NCBI GenBank assembly: GCA_039932715.1
Contig: JBDTPN010000002.1
Location: 1-64,000, forward strand
Source of the DNA: ZC4RG30 sp039932715
GTDB taxonomy: Bacteria > Pseudomonadota > Gammaproteobacteria > Steroidobacterales > Steroidobacteraceae
DNA length: 64,000 bases
Direction: 5' to 3'
Notes under the pieces: generated by a model
Database searches by the model: none
Told to the model about the DNA's origin: nothing
Seen by the model: the letters and a program-made list of their open reading frames with translations, nothing else
In this document: positions 7,455 through 15,767 of the stretch, one piece after another
Layout of the letters: every line of letters starts with the position of its first letter
Numbering within the stretch: position 1 is the first letter of the stretch
Program-made: the position numbers and the translations under genes

Positions 7455-8207
7455 ATGGGACTCATCAATAGACTGTCAAAGGTGTTCGTGCTGGTTCTTG
7501 TTGCAGCGCTCGCGCAAGCCGCACACGCACAGGACGCGCAGGTTGCGCGGATGCGCGCGGCGCTGGCTGCACCCGACCGCCCCCAGGAAAACAAGGCGCG
7601 CGATGCTGACCGCAAGCCAGTCGAGACCGTGCAGTTCTTCGGCATCAAGACCGGCGACACTGTAATCGATATGGTCGCCGCGGGCGGTTGGTTCACCGAG
7701 GTGCTGTCGGCCGCCGTGGGTCCAACCGGCAAGGTGTACTCGCAGAATCCGGCATTTCTCGTGCAGGCAGATGCCGAGAAGGCTTTGCTCGCCCGCCTTG
7801 GCAACGCGGAGGCGGTGCATGTGCCGCTCGCTGAGGCTGGCATCGTTGCCAAGGTCGATGCCGTGGTCACGGCGCTCAACCTGCACGATGTCTACAATGG
7901 CTATGGCGATCAGCCTGGCGGCGAGGCGCAAGCGGTAGGATTCCTGCGTACCCTTTACGCTGCGCTGAAGCCGGGCGGCGTGCTTGGTGTGATCGACCAC
8001 GTAGGTGTGGCCGACAAGGACAACAAGAGCCTGCATAGAATATTGCCGCAACAGGCGCGCGATATGATCACCAAGGCAGGCTTCACCATCGAGGCGCAGT
8101 CGCCACTGCTGGCGCATTCCGGGGACGACCACACCAAGAACGTGTTTGATCCGGCTGTCAGAGGCAAGACGGATCAGTTCGTGATTCGGGCGCGCAAACC
8201 GCGCTGA
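7455..8207 (+). CDS. Exported class I SAM methyltransferase-like protein (COG4798 type)
   Basis: 250-residue protein with a signal peptide (about residues 1-26, ending AQAAHAQDAQ) followed by a Rossmann-like methyltransferase core. Motif I is DTVIDMVAAGGWFTEVLS, and the post-motif has GPTGKVYSQNP. Later come the ALNLHDVYNG block and LKPGGVLGVIDH (motif for the SAM-dependent fold). The start at 7455 has GGGGGAGGG about 7 nt upstream; an earlier ATG at 7413 would bury the signal. How a periplasmic enzyme would get SAM is unclear, so the fold may serve another reaction. Known relatives are labelled predicted methyltransferases. It stands alone, divergent from DUF1330. Confidence 0.85.
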   Translation: MGLINRLSKVFVLVLVAALAQAAHAQDAQVARMRAALAAPDRPQENKARDADRKPVETVQFFGIKTGDTVIDMVAAGGWFTEVLSAAVGPTGKVYSQNPAFLVQADAEKALLARLGNAEAVHVPLAEAGIVAKVDAVVTALNLHDVYNGYGDQPGGEAQAVGFLRTLYAALKPGGVLGVIDHVGVADKDNKSLHRILPQQARDMITKAGFTIEAQSPLLAHSGDDHTKNVFDPAVRGKTDQFVIRARKPR

Positions 8208-8452
8208 TGATTTGTGCCTCGTTGAGCCTGCGCAGCGGGCTCATATAGGAAGTACAGGTTTCAGTTCCAGCGAGAAGCTGCCGGGGCAACTTTATCGGGC
8301 GTATGCGGTCCGGCGCGCGTTGCTGATGCGCAACACGTTATCACTCTAAATCAACTCCGCGAGCCGCCCTACTTGCTGTCTAGGGCAGGTTCATGCGTCA
8401 ATGCGGGCCGGAGTGGTAACAACCACTACATAATTTCAATTTGGGGGATCTC

Positions 8453-10960
8453 ATGAAGTCGAATGGCATGAAGCTGTCGCTTGTATCCGCGGCAGTGCTC
8501 GCTGCCCTGCCCGCATTGGCCCAGCAGGCAAACCAGGCTGGCACAGAACTGGAAGAGGTCGTCGTTACCGCACAGTTCCGTACGCAGAAGCTGCAAGACA
8601 CTCCCATCGCGATCACGGCCGTCAACGCTGCGATGCTCGAGGCGCGTGGCCAGACCAGCATTACGGAAATCGCCGCTCAGGCGCCCAACGTGTCGCTGCG
8701 GCCGCAGGGTCAGGGCGGCGGCACAGGTCTTATCGCCTACATCCGCGGCGTGGGTCAAACCGACTTCATCTTTGCGGTTGATCCGGGCGTTGGCATCTAT
8801 GTCGACGATGTCTACATCCCGACACTGTCGAGTTCGCTGCTTGAGCTGATGGACCTCGATCGCGTCGAAATACTGCGCGGCCCCCAAGGCACGCTGGCAG
8901 GCAAGAATTCCATCGGCGGCGCGATCAAGCTGTTCAGTGCCAAGCCCCAGGGCGACGACTCAGGTTCGTTCAAACTGTCATACGGTTCATTCAACGAAGT
9001 GGACCTGCGCGGAATGGCCGACCTCAAGCTCACCGATACCCTGGCATTGCGCATTTCGGGCATGAGCCACGGGATGGATGGCTATGTAGGTAACCTCGAC
9101 TATGGCCAGACGCATCCTGGTTCGAACGTGCCCCAGAACACGGCGCGTGGAAACGGGAATTCCGACTATTCAACAATGGGCGGACAGAGCCATGTTGCCG
9201 GCCGTGCGGCTCTGCGCTGGACGCCCAGCGACCAGCTCGAGGTTAATGTTTCGGCCGACTACACCCGCGAAAGCGACGATGTCATTCCCAATGTCCTGAT
9301 CGCTGGGGGCAAGGTCCGCGCCGCAAATGGTACCTTCGATCCCTTTTCGACCGGTGTCTCGCAATCGACGAATCTTGTCCCGTCGCCTTCCACTACTCCC
9401 TGGCTGGTCGGCAAGAACGGTCAACAAATCAACATGTCCTGCGCCTTCGTTCCTTACGGCCCCTATAGCTGCGATACCGGCGGCGATCTGAAGGGCTGGA
9501 AGAAGGGTTTCGTCAGCTATTCAACCTTCCTCGATGGCATGCAGCCGACCGTCCAGGCTCCGTTTAAACCCTATTTCTCGTTGCCACTGGCCCAGTTCAC
9601 GGGCTCTGGCGTCATGGCCAACGTGAGCTACCACCTCAACGACAATATGGAGTTGGTGTATATCGGGTCGTATCGCGAGTACGAGTCGAAGTTCGGGCAG
9701 GATCAGGATGCCACTCCTATTCCGGTGGCGCAGCTCGACAACCAACTGAACCACCATGCGTTCACTTCGGAAGCCCGGTTCAATTTCAAGACTTCGGGCG
9801 GCTTTCTCGAAGGTACTGCCGGACTCTTCTATCTTGACCAGCAGGGCACGTACACCGCCCGCGTGGATCTGAACTACGTCAATCCGACCATTGACTTCCT
9901 GCATGGCCCGGACCTCACACCCAGCACCACCAAGGCGGTGTTTGGCACGGCGACCATCCACCCCACTGAGGCTCTGAGCTTCACCGGTGGACTGCGTTAT
10001 ACCGAGGATCAAAAAGACTACACCTACTTCCGTTCCAACCCTGATGGCAGCCAGGTGAACGCTGGCGCGTGTTTCGGTCCGGGCGGTACGGTCTTCAGCG
10101 CGCCGAATTGCATACTCGCGGGCATTTACGGGATTACCGGCAGCTTCAAGGGCGATCGCACCGATTGGCGCCTCGTCGGCGATTACCGCTTTACGCCGGA
10201 TTTGATGGCCTATGTTTCGGCCGCGACCGGATTCAAGGGTGGCGGCGTCAACCCGCGACCGTTTGTTGCTGACCAGCGCCTGCCATTCAAGCCGGAAACC
10301 CTCACCACTTATGAGGCTGGATTGAAGTCCGACCTGTTTGATCGCCACATGCGTTTGAACGGCGCGGTGTTCTTCAACAAGTACGAAGACATCCAGCTCA
10401 ACAAGGCCGTGTGTCCGGAATCGTCTTTGCCGGCGCCGTGCGCGCGACCTGACAATATCGGTGCAGCCGATGTGAAGGGCGCCGAACTGGAGGCCTCGAT
10501 CTATCCGGGTCATGGATTGTCGTTTGATGGCAGCATCAGCTACCTCAACTTCAAGTACACCTCCCCGACCACAGCGGCAGGCAACCTTGTCAACACCAGC
10601 ATCCCGAAAGACAGCATAACGCCGTATACGCCTGAGCTGACTTATTCGGTGGGCGGTCAATACGATCACCCGTCCGATGTCGGCACGTTCAGCATTCGCC
10701 TGGATGCTGCCTATCAGGGCGATATCTACACCAATGCCGAAAACACCATCTGGTCGAAAATCGACAGCCGCATCCTGACCAACGCCCGCCTCACCTGGTC
10801 CGATCTGAAAGACGCCTGGAAGGTGTCTTTCGAGATCCGGAACCTCACCGACGAGTACTACTTCCAGACCAAGGGCGACGCCACAACCGCACTCGGCACG
10901 GTCAGCGGCGTGCCCGGCCTGCCGCGCACCTTCCTGATGTCGGTGGAACGCAAGTTCTGA
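8453..10960 (+). CDS. TonB-dependent receptor (835 aa)
   Basis: Outer-membrane active importer. The signal peptide is residues 1-24 (cut after ALAQQA). The segment ELEEVVVTAQFR then leads to the plug (about 45-165) with PIAITAVNAAML, YIRGVGQTDF, VDPGVGIYVDDVYI and EILRGPQGTLAGKNSIGGAI. A 22-strand-type barrel follows, with the conserved region 'ATGFKGGGVNPRPF' and a C-terminal PRTFLMSVERKF. The ATG at 8453 has GGGGGATC upstream. It is a close paralogue of 15768-18155 (same LAGKNSIGGAIK and FKGGGV blocks), so both may take related substrates. It ends at a strong terminator and faces the AraC gene. Confidence 0.95.
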   Translation: MKSNGMKLSLVSAAVLAALPALAQQANQAGTELEEVVVTAQFRTQKLQDTPIAITAVNAAMLEARGQTSITEIAAQAPNVSLRPQGQGGGTGLIAYIRGVGQTDFIFAVDPGVGIYVDDVYIPTLSSSLLELMDLDRVEILRGPQGTLAGKNSIGGAIKLFSAKPQGDDSGSFKLSYGSFNEVDLRGMADLKLTDTLALRISGMSHGMDGYVGNLDYGQTHPGSNVPQNTARGNGNSDYSTMGGQSHVAGRAALRWTPSDQLEVNVSADYTRESDDVIPNVLIAGGKVRAANGTFDPFSTGVSQSTNLVPSPSTTPWLVGKNGQQINMSCAFVPYGPYSCDTGGDLKGWKKGFVSYSTFLDGMQPTVQAPFKPYFSLPLAQFTGSGVMANVSYHLNDNMELVYIGSYREYESKFGQDQDATPIPVAQLDNQLNHHAFTSEARFNFKTSGGFLEGTAGLFYLDQQGTYTARVDLNYVNPTIDFLHGPDLTPSTTKAVFGTATIHPTEALSFTGGLRYTEDQKDYTYFRSNPDGSQVNAGACFGPGGTVFSAPNCILAGIYGITGSFKGDRTDWRLVGDYRFTPDLMAYVSAATGFKGGGVNPRPFVADQRLPFKPETLTTYEAGLKSDLFDRHMRLNGAVFFNKYEDIQLNKAVCPESSLPAPCARPDNIGAADVKGAELEASIYPGHGLSFDGSISYLNFKYTSPTTAAGNLVNTSIPKDSITPYTPELTYSVGGQYDHPSDVGTFSIRLDAAYQGDIYTNAENTIWSKIDSRILTNARLTWSDLKDAWKVSFEIRNLTDEYYFQTKGDATTALGTVSGVPGLPRTFLMSVERKF

Positions 10961-10984
10961 TCTGACTGAGGTTCGTCACTTAAG

Positions 10985-11015
10985 GGGCCGCCGTCGCAAG
11001 ACGGTGGCCCTTTTT
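10985..11015 (+). terminator. Rho-independent terminator of the 8453-10960 receptor gene
   Basis: GGGCCGCCGTC and GACGGTGGCCC form an 11-bp stem with one G-T pair and a GCAA loop, followed by five T. It lies 24 nt after the stop and 4 nt before the end of the convergent AraC gene. Confidence 0.92.
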
Positions 11016-11018
11016 CTT

Positions 11019-11972
11019 TCAGGCGCTGCGGAAGGCGCGGGGCGTGACGCGATAGTGCTTGCGAAAGCTCTGGCCAAAGTGCGACGCACTGTTGAATCCG
11101 CACTCCAGCGCGATTTCCATGATGGTGCGGTTGGCGTATTCGGCGCTGCCCAGCAGGGACGCAGCGCGCTCCAGTCGGCGCCGCAGCAGAAATGCCGACA
11201 GCGGCTCTCCCGCTGACTGGAACACCGTGCGTACATAGCGCTCGCTGACGTTGAAATGGTCCGCGAGGTCAACCGGACGGAAATCCCCTTCGCCAAGATG
11301 CGACTCGACAAATTCGCGATAGGCGACGAGTCGCGCATTGAGTCCCCTGCCAGTCGCAGGCACGGCTGCATCCGCGAACACTGCGGCCACAAACCCCGTG
11401 ATGGAGCGCGCCAGCGCCGAGGGAAAAATGCCAGCCCGGGGTTCGCAATGCAGCTCCGCGCCCAGCGCACGCAGCAACTCTCCCAGTACGCGGCTTGCCG
11501 CCGCAACGGGTAGCACCACCGATCCCACGTGACGCGAAGCGTTGGGCAGGCAGCTCTCCAGCACCGCGCGCGGAAATTCCACGCCGATTGCCCGCAACCC
11601 ATCGCCATGGACCATTTCATAAGGCAGCGATTGGTCGACAAGACAGATCGAACCTGTGCTTACGGCCACCGACGGCTTGACGTCATGGGTGAGCGCGAAT
11701 TCCCCCTGGATGGGCATTAGTACCTGATAAGACGAACGCTTCGATCCGGAGACATTGGCCTGCGTATAACGCACCCGCACACCGGAGCAGCGGATTTCGA
11801 ATAGCGTGAGTCGACCCACACGCTGACGAATCAGGGTGCCGTCGAACTGCATGGGGTCGCGCGGCAGCACATGGAGGGTGTGCGAGAACTCGTTGAGAAT
11901 AGAGTTCCACAGCGCCGCCCGACGCAGTGCCGGAACGCCCCGCGTTGAATAAACCTGCACTGACTGCCTCAT
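11019..11972 (-). CDS. AraC-family transcriptional regulator
   Basis: 317-residue DNA-binding protein. Residues about 35-200 form an AraC_binding_2-like sensing domain (RQRVGRLTLFEIRCSGVRV, SYQVLMPIQGEF, CLVDQSLPYEM). Residues about 205-317 form the double HTH domain, with DLADHFNVSERYVRTVF as the first and IALECGFNSASHFGQSF as the second helix-turn-helix, then the RVTPRAFR ending. It lies between two receptor genes and is divergent from the one at 12097 (124-bp gap), so control of that receptor and perhaps of the SnoaL protein behind it is likely. Two relics of this gene family are in the window (1834-1955 and 6415-6744), which shows past duplication of this regulator. Confidence 0.95.
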   Translation of the reverse strand: MRQSVQVYSTRGVPALRRAALWNSILNEFSHTLHVLPRDPMQFDGTLIRQRVGRLTLFEIRCSGVRVRYTQANVSGSKRSSYQVLMPIQGEFALTHDVKPSVAVSTGSICLVDQSLPYEMVHGDGLRAIGVEFPRAVLESCLPNASRHVGSVVLPVAAASRVLGELLRALGAELHCEPRAGIFPSALARSITGFVAAVFADAAVPATGRGLNARLVAYREFVESHLGEGDFRPVDLADHFNVSERYVRTVFQSAGEPLSAFLLRRRLERAASLLGSAEYANRTIMEIALECGFNSASHFGQSFRKHYRVTPRAFRSA

Positions 11973-12096
11973 GCCACCCCCGTAACCGCGCCGGCCATGT
12001 CGCCCGACTACCGCGTGCTTGCATGTCTAGTACCGCGACACTGGAGACTCGGTGCGGCAGTGTCAATAGGCTCGCTCCCATATACGGGGGAATGAC

Positions 12097-14541
12097 ATGA
12101 ATACTAGGTCTGTAAAGGTCGCTGCGGCTGTGATCGCGGCATTGAGTGCTACGGCAGCAGTGTCCCAGGAACTCGAAGAGATCGTGGTGACGGCCGAGCG
12201 GCGCGCGACTGCGCTGCAGGACACGCCAATATCCGTGGTCGCGCTCACCGGCGAGGCCCTGGAGGCCAAGGGCGTCGAAGACCTTGCGGACCTGGCGGAT
12301 TTCACACCCAATCTGAGCATCAAGCCTGGACGCACCGGCGGCAGCAACGCGCCCGTTTTCTCGATCCGCGGTATCGGCGGCGGCGGCGGTGCCACTGGCG
12401 AGCGCGGCGTGGCGCTGTACATCGACGGCATTTACGTGCCGCGCACCAGCGGCTCGATTTTCAAGGTGTTCGACATCGATCGCGCCGAGGTGCTGCGCGG
12501 GCCCCAGGGCACACTGTTCGGCCGCAACAGCGAAGGTGGTGCCATCCGCCTGTTTACGAAGCAGCCTTCAGACGAGTTCGACGCCTACGTGCGCGGCACG
12601 GTCGGCAACTTCAACCAGAGAGACATCAGCGGGATGGTCAACATCCCCGTCACTGACAAGCTCACCGTGCGCGCCCAGGCCGCGTACTTGAGCGAGGATG
12701 GCTTTGTCAATCGCGCTACGCAGGAACTCGGCGGCAACGAGGACAGCCTGGTGCGACTGCAGGTGGCCTACAAATTCTCAGACAATGTGAAGCTCACGCT
12801 CGGTGGCTTCTACTCCAATTCCATTGGAACCGGCTCGCCGCAGGACATCACCAGCTTCGATTTGCAACCCAACCTCAACTATCAGGGCAATTACGCGGAC
12901 TGGCTGCGTGATGCGTTCGTGCTGGCCGGACAGCCGCCGCTGGCCGCGCTCAACGATCCGCGCATCGTGCTCGACAACCACACGATGCCGGCGCTGTGCT
13001 TCATAGACGACTTCAATCCTGACTGGGACAAGGCCTGCGCCCTCAAAGACGATAACAAGTACCAGCAATACGATGCCAACCTGCAGTGGGCCATCAACGA
13101 CAACCTGCAGTTCGCGTCCATCACGGGATATACAGACCTCAACCACGATTCGCTGTCCGACGGGCCGCTGCTGGGCTTCAACGTGCAGGAAGACCACGTC
13201 GGGTCGAAGACGTTCTACCAGGAGTTTCAACTCAACATGAAACTCTTCGGCGGCAAGGTGGATGCGGTCACCGGCCTCAATTATTTCCACGAGGACTCCA
13301 ACTCTTCCGGCGTCAACCTCCAGCGCCGCGGCACAAGTGTTTACAGCCCGGCCGGCGGCACAGCCAATGGCAATATTGGGGAAGCGTTTGTCCGTGTTAC
13401 CAATAATTCGAACACGGATCAGAAGGGCAATTCGTATGGCTGGTTCAACAGTGCCACCTGGCACATCACAGACAAGCTGAACTTTACCGGCGGAGTGCGA
13501 TTCGCCCTCGACAAGAAAGATATTCAATCAGAGCGGGTGCCGGGAAATCCTGTTGATTTTGTGCCGGTTCCGGGGACGACGTCCACTACCGTGCATGCGG
13601 ACGACAGCTGGAATTCAACCGATTGGCGCGCCACGATCGACTATCACTTCACCCCCGATATCATGGCTTACGCGACTGGGTCAAAGGCCCACAAGGCCGG
13701 CGCGTATCCCGCATATACCTTCATCAGTTGCACGACGCCAGGGACGCCGGGTAGCCCAACCTGTCTCACCGGAGATCAACAGTCGCTGCTTTACAAATCC
13801 ATCCCGCCAGAGAGTGTCACCAACATGGAAGGGGGGCTACGCATGTCGTTCCTCGACAATCGACTGCGGTTCAATCCCACCGGCTACTACATGGCGTGGA
13901 CGGATCGACAGACGGCAGTGCGGCAGGCTTGCGTGGTTAGCGCGGACTGCCCGACGGGTTCCAATGTGTTCCTGCGCAGCACGGGTAACATCGACCTCTA
14001 CGGCATGGAACTGGATGCCCAGTTCGCCGCGACGGAGAATCTGATGTTTGATGGCGCCTTCGGCACCACCAAGTCCATCATCCATGACGTTGCGGCCAAC
14101 GGTGGTCCGAACCTGTTCCCACCACAGGCTTCGCCCACGGGCAACCTCGGTGCCACTTACACGCTGCGGGAGACCAAGGTCGGCGGATTCTCATTCAATC
14201 TGAACTACTCCTACACGGCCAAGCAGCAGACCTATCCAGAGTCGACCGACCCGGCAGCTCTCTCTGACGGCGCCTATGAACTGGCCGCCTATTCAGTGGT
14301 CAACGCGCGAATGCAATGGACCTCGTCGGACAGGAAAAACCTGCTGACCCTATTCGCCAACAACCTGCTGGACAATGACTACGCAACCTTCGCCTCGAAG
14401 TTCGGCGGCGGCTTCTGGGATTCATTCAACCCGGGAATCGGTGTCGTCGCACCGGGTGTGGGTGCGCCACTGCGCAACATGGTGAGCGTGACGCGCGCGC
14501 GCCCGCTCGAGTTCGGAGTCACCTATCAGCATAATTTCTGA
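12097..14541 (+). CDS. TonB-dependent receptor (814 aa)
   Basis: Outer-membrane active importer. The signal peptide is residues 1-23 (AAAVSQELEE). Then comes EIVVTAERRATALQDTPISV and a plug (about 35-155) with FSIRGIGGGGG, a glycine-rich loop longer than in the other receptors here, VALYIDGIYVPRTSG and VLRGPQGTLFGRNSEGGAIR. The barrel ends in LEFGVTYQHNF. GGGGGAATG lies before the ATG. The FGRNSEGGA plug variant sets it apart from the LAGKNSIGGA pair at 8453 and 15768. It is divergent from the AraC gene and followed after 116 nt by the double SnoaL protein at 14658, probably its partner gene. Confidence 0.95.
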   Translation: MNTRSVKVAAAVIAALSATAAVSQELEEIVVTAERRATALQDTPISVVALTGEALEAKGVEDLADLADFTPNLSIKPGRTGGSNAPVFSIRGIGGGGGATGERGVALYIDGIYVPRTSGSIFKVFDIDRAEVLRGPQGTLFGRNSEGGAIRLFTKQPSDEFDAYVRGTVGNFNQRDISGMVNIPVTDKLTVRAQAAYLSEDGFVNRATQELGGNEDSLVRLQVAYKFSDNVKLTLGGFYSNSIGTGSPQDITSFDLQPNLNYQGNYADWLRDAFVLAGQPPLAALNDPRIVLDNHTMPALCFIDDFNPDWDKACALKDDNKYQQYDANLQWAINDNLQFASITGYTDLNHDSLSDGPLLGFNVQEDHVGSKTFYQEFQLNMKLFGGKVDAVTGLNYFHEDSNSSGVNLQRRGTSVYSPAGGTANGNIGEAFVRVTNNSNTDQKGNSYGWFNSATWHITDKLNFTGGVRFALDKKDIQSERVPGNPVDFVPVPGTTSTTVHADDSWNSTDWRATIDYHFTPDIMAYATGSKAHKAGAYPAYTFISCTTPGTPGSPTCLTGDQQSLLYKSIPPESVTNMEGGLRMSFLDNRLRFNPTGYYMAWTDRQTAVRQACVVSADCPTGSNVFLRSTGNIDLYGMELDAQFAATENLMFDGAFGTTKSIIHDVAANGGPNLFPPQASPTGNLGATYTLRETKVGGFSFNLNYSYTAKQQTYPESTDPAALSDGAYELAAYSVVNARMQWTSSDRKNLLTLFANNLLDNDYATFASKFGGGFWDSFNPGIGVVAPGVGAPLRNMVSVTRARPLEFGVTYQHNF

Positions 14542-14657
14542 TCTGACCTGCGCATGGCGGGGGGCGTTTCGCTGCCCCTCGACCATGCGTCTTTCTTGCG
14601 CTCCCGCTATATACCAGCCATGATTCCCCGCATAAGGAAGTCATTCAAGGGGGAGTC

Positions 14658-15647
14658 ATGAAACGTTGCATTCGTCTGGTTGTTGCGGTCGCACTGACCA
14701 CGCTGATGGCGCTGCCCGCCACCGCGCAGATGCGCGCGCTCTCCGATCCGGTCGTGGCACATCCGGATCCCGAATCACTGTTCACCAGCAAAGACCCGAA
14801 GCTCAACCGCAACAAGCAGGCGGCGTTGCGCATCATGCGCGAACTGCTGCAGTGCAATCAGTGGGACCGTGCCGGTGAATGGCTGACCGATAAATATATC
14901 CAGCACAACCCCCTGGCCGCCTCGGGCCTTGCGGGCGTCAAGCATTACTTCATCGACGTGGCCAAGCGCGTGCCCACGCCCACGTGCACGAAGCTGACAA
15001 GTCCGGTAGTCGCCGTGCAGGCAGAGGGGGACTTCGTGACGGTGCTGGCAGTGCGCGAGTTCAAATATGCCGACGATCCGTCGAAGTCCTACACCAGCAC
15101 CTGGTTCGACACCTGGCGCTTCGTCAACGGCAAGGCCGACGAGCATTGGGATCCGGCTACGATTCCCGCGGCAGCACCCGCCGCGGCCTCGGCAAAGCCC
15201 GCGGGCTACCTCGGTACACCCGAAGATCGCGCCGCGATCGAAAGGTTGATGTGGTCCTATGATCGCGCGCTCGATACATATGACGCCGACGCGTATGCCG
15301 CGAAGTTCACGAGCGACGGGGCCTTTGGCCAGACCAAGGGTAAAGAGGCCCTGCACAAGATGGTCGCCGACCTGGGAACAGATCACGCAGCGCGCAGGGC
15401 CAAAGGCGAGAAGTTGGGCGTGATGCGCCATTTCACGATGAACCAGTACCTGGAGTTCACCGGCCCCACTACCGCGCGCTACCACTACTACCACCAGTCA
15501 GTGTTCGGTACGGGTGGCCGCGCTGGGTCACCCGATGCACCTGCAGTGGTTGCGGCGGGCAATGGCGTAGACGACCTGGTGAAGATCGACGGAAAGTGGC
15601 TGATCAAGTACCGCAACGTCGCGGCAGCGGACGACAGACCGGGATAA
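14658..15647 (+). CDS. Secreted double SnoaL/NTF2-like protein
   Basis: 329 residues with a signal peptide (1-23, cut after PATAQ). Lobe 1 (about 48-165) has LNRNKQAALRIMRELLQ, IQHNPLAASGLAGVKHYF and TWFDTWRFVNGKADEHWDP, as in SnoaL-like polyketide cyclase relatives. Lobe 2 (about 185-320) has DRAAIERLMWSYDRALDTYD and the end GKWLIKYRNV, as in SnoaL_4 proteins. Such folds bind flat hydrophobic ligands in a cone-shaped cavity and may catalyse isomerisation or just bind. GGGGGAG precedes the ATG. It follows a receptor gene and precedes another (120-nt gap), so it is inferred to act on an imported ligand in the periplasm. Confidence 0.85.
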   Translation: MKRCIRLVVAVALTTLMALPATAQMRALSDPVVAHPDPESLFTSKDPKLNRNKQAALRIMRELLQCNQWDRAGEWLTDKYIQHNPLAASGLAGVKHYFIDVAKRVPTPTCTKLTSPVVAVQAEGDFVTVLAVREFKYADDPSKSYTSTWFDTWRFVNGKADEHWDPATIPAAAPAAASAKPAGYLGTPEDRAAIERLMWSYDRALDTYDADAYAAKFTSDGAFGQTKGKEALHKMVADLGTDHAARRAKGEKLGVMRHFTMNQYLEFTGPTTARYHYYHQSVFGTGGRAGSPDAPAVVAAGNGVDDLVKIDGKWLIKYRNVAAADDRPG

Positions 15648-15767
15648 TGGAAGTGAGACCGGGTGTACCGAATTCATTCGGTTAGCGAAATTACATTTCC
15701 GGACTATGATACTCAGGTCGGGTCTCAGCCCGATCTTTACATATATCTATATTCTGTTGGGGGGGCG

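Noticed and set aside
8319..8334. GTTGC-N6-GCAAC inverted repeat before the receptor at 8453
   Set aside because: Five-base arms are expected by chance in GC-rich DNA; no second copy at a similar distance from other receptors.
9521..10669. 382-aa antisense ORF inside a TonB receptor gene
   Set aside because: Receptor strand is clearly coding up to its C-terminal Phe; the antisense frame is low-complexity and His/Arg-rich.
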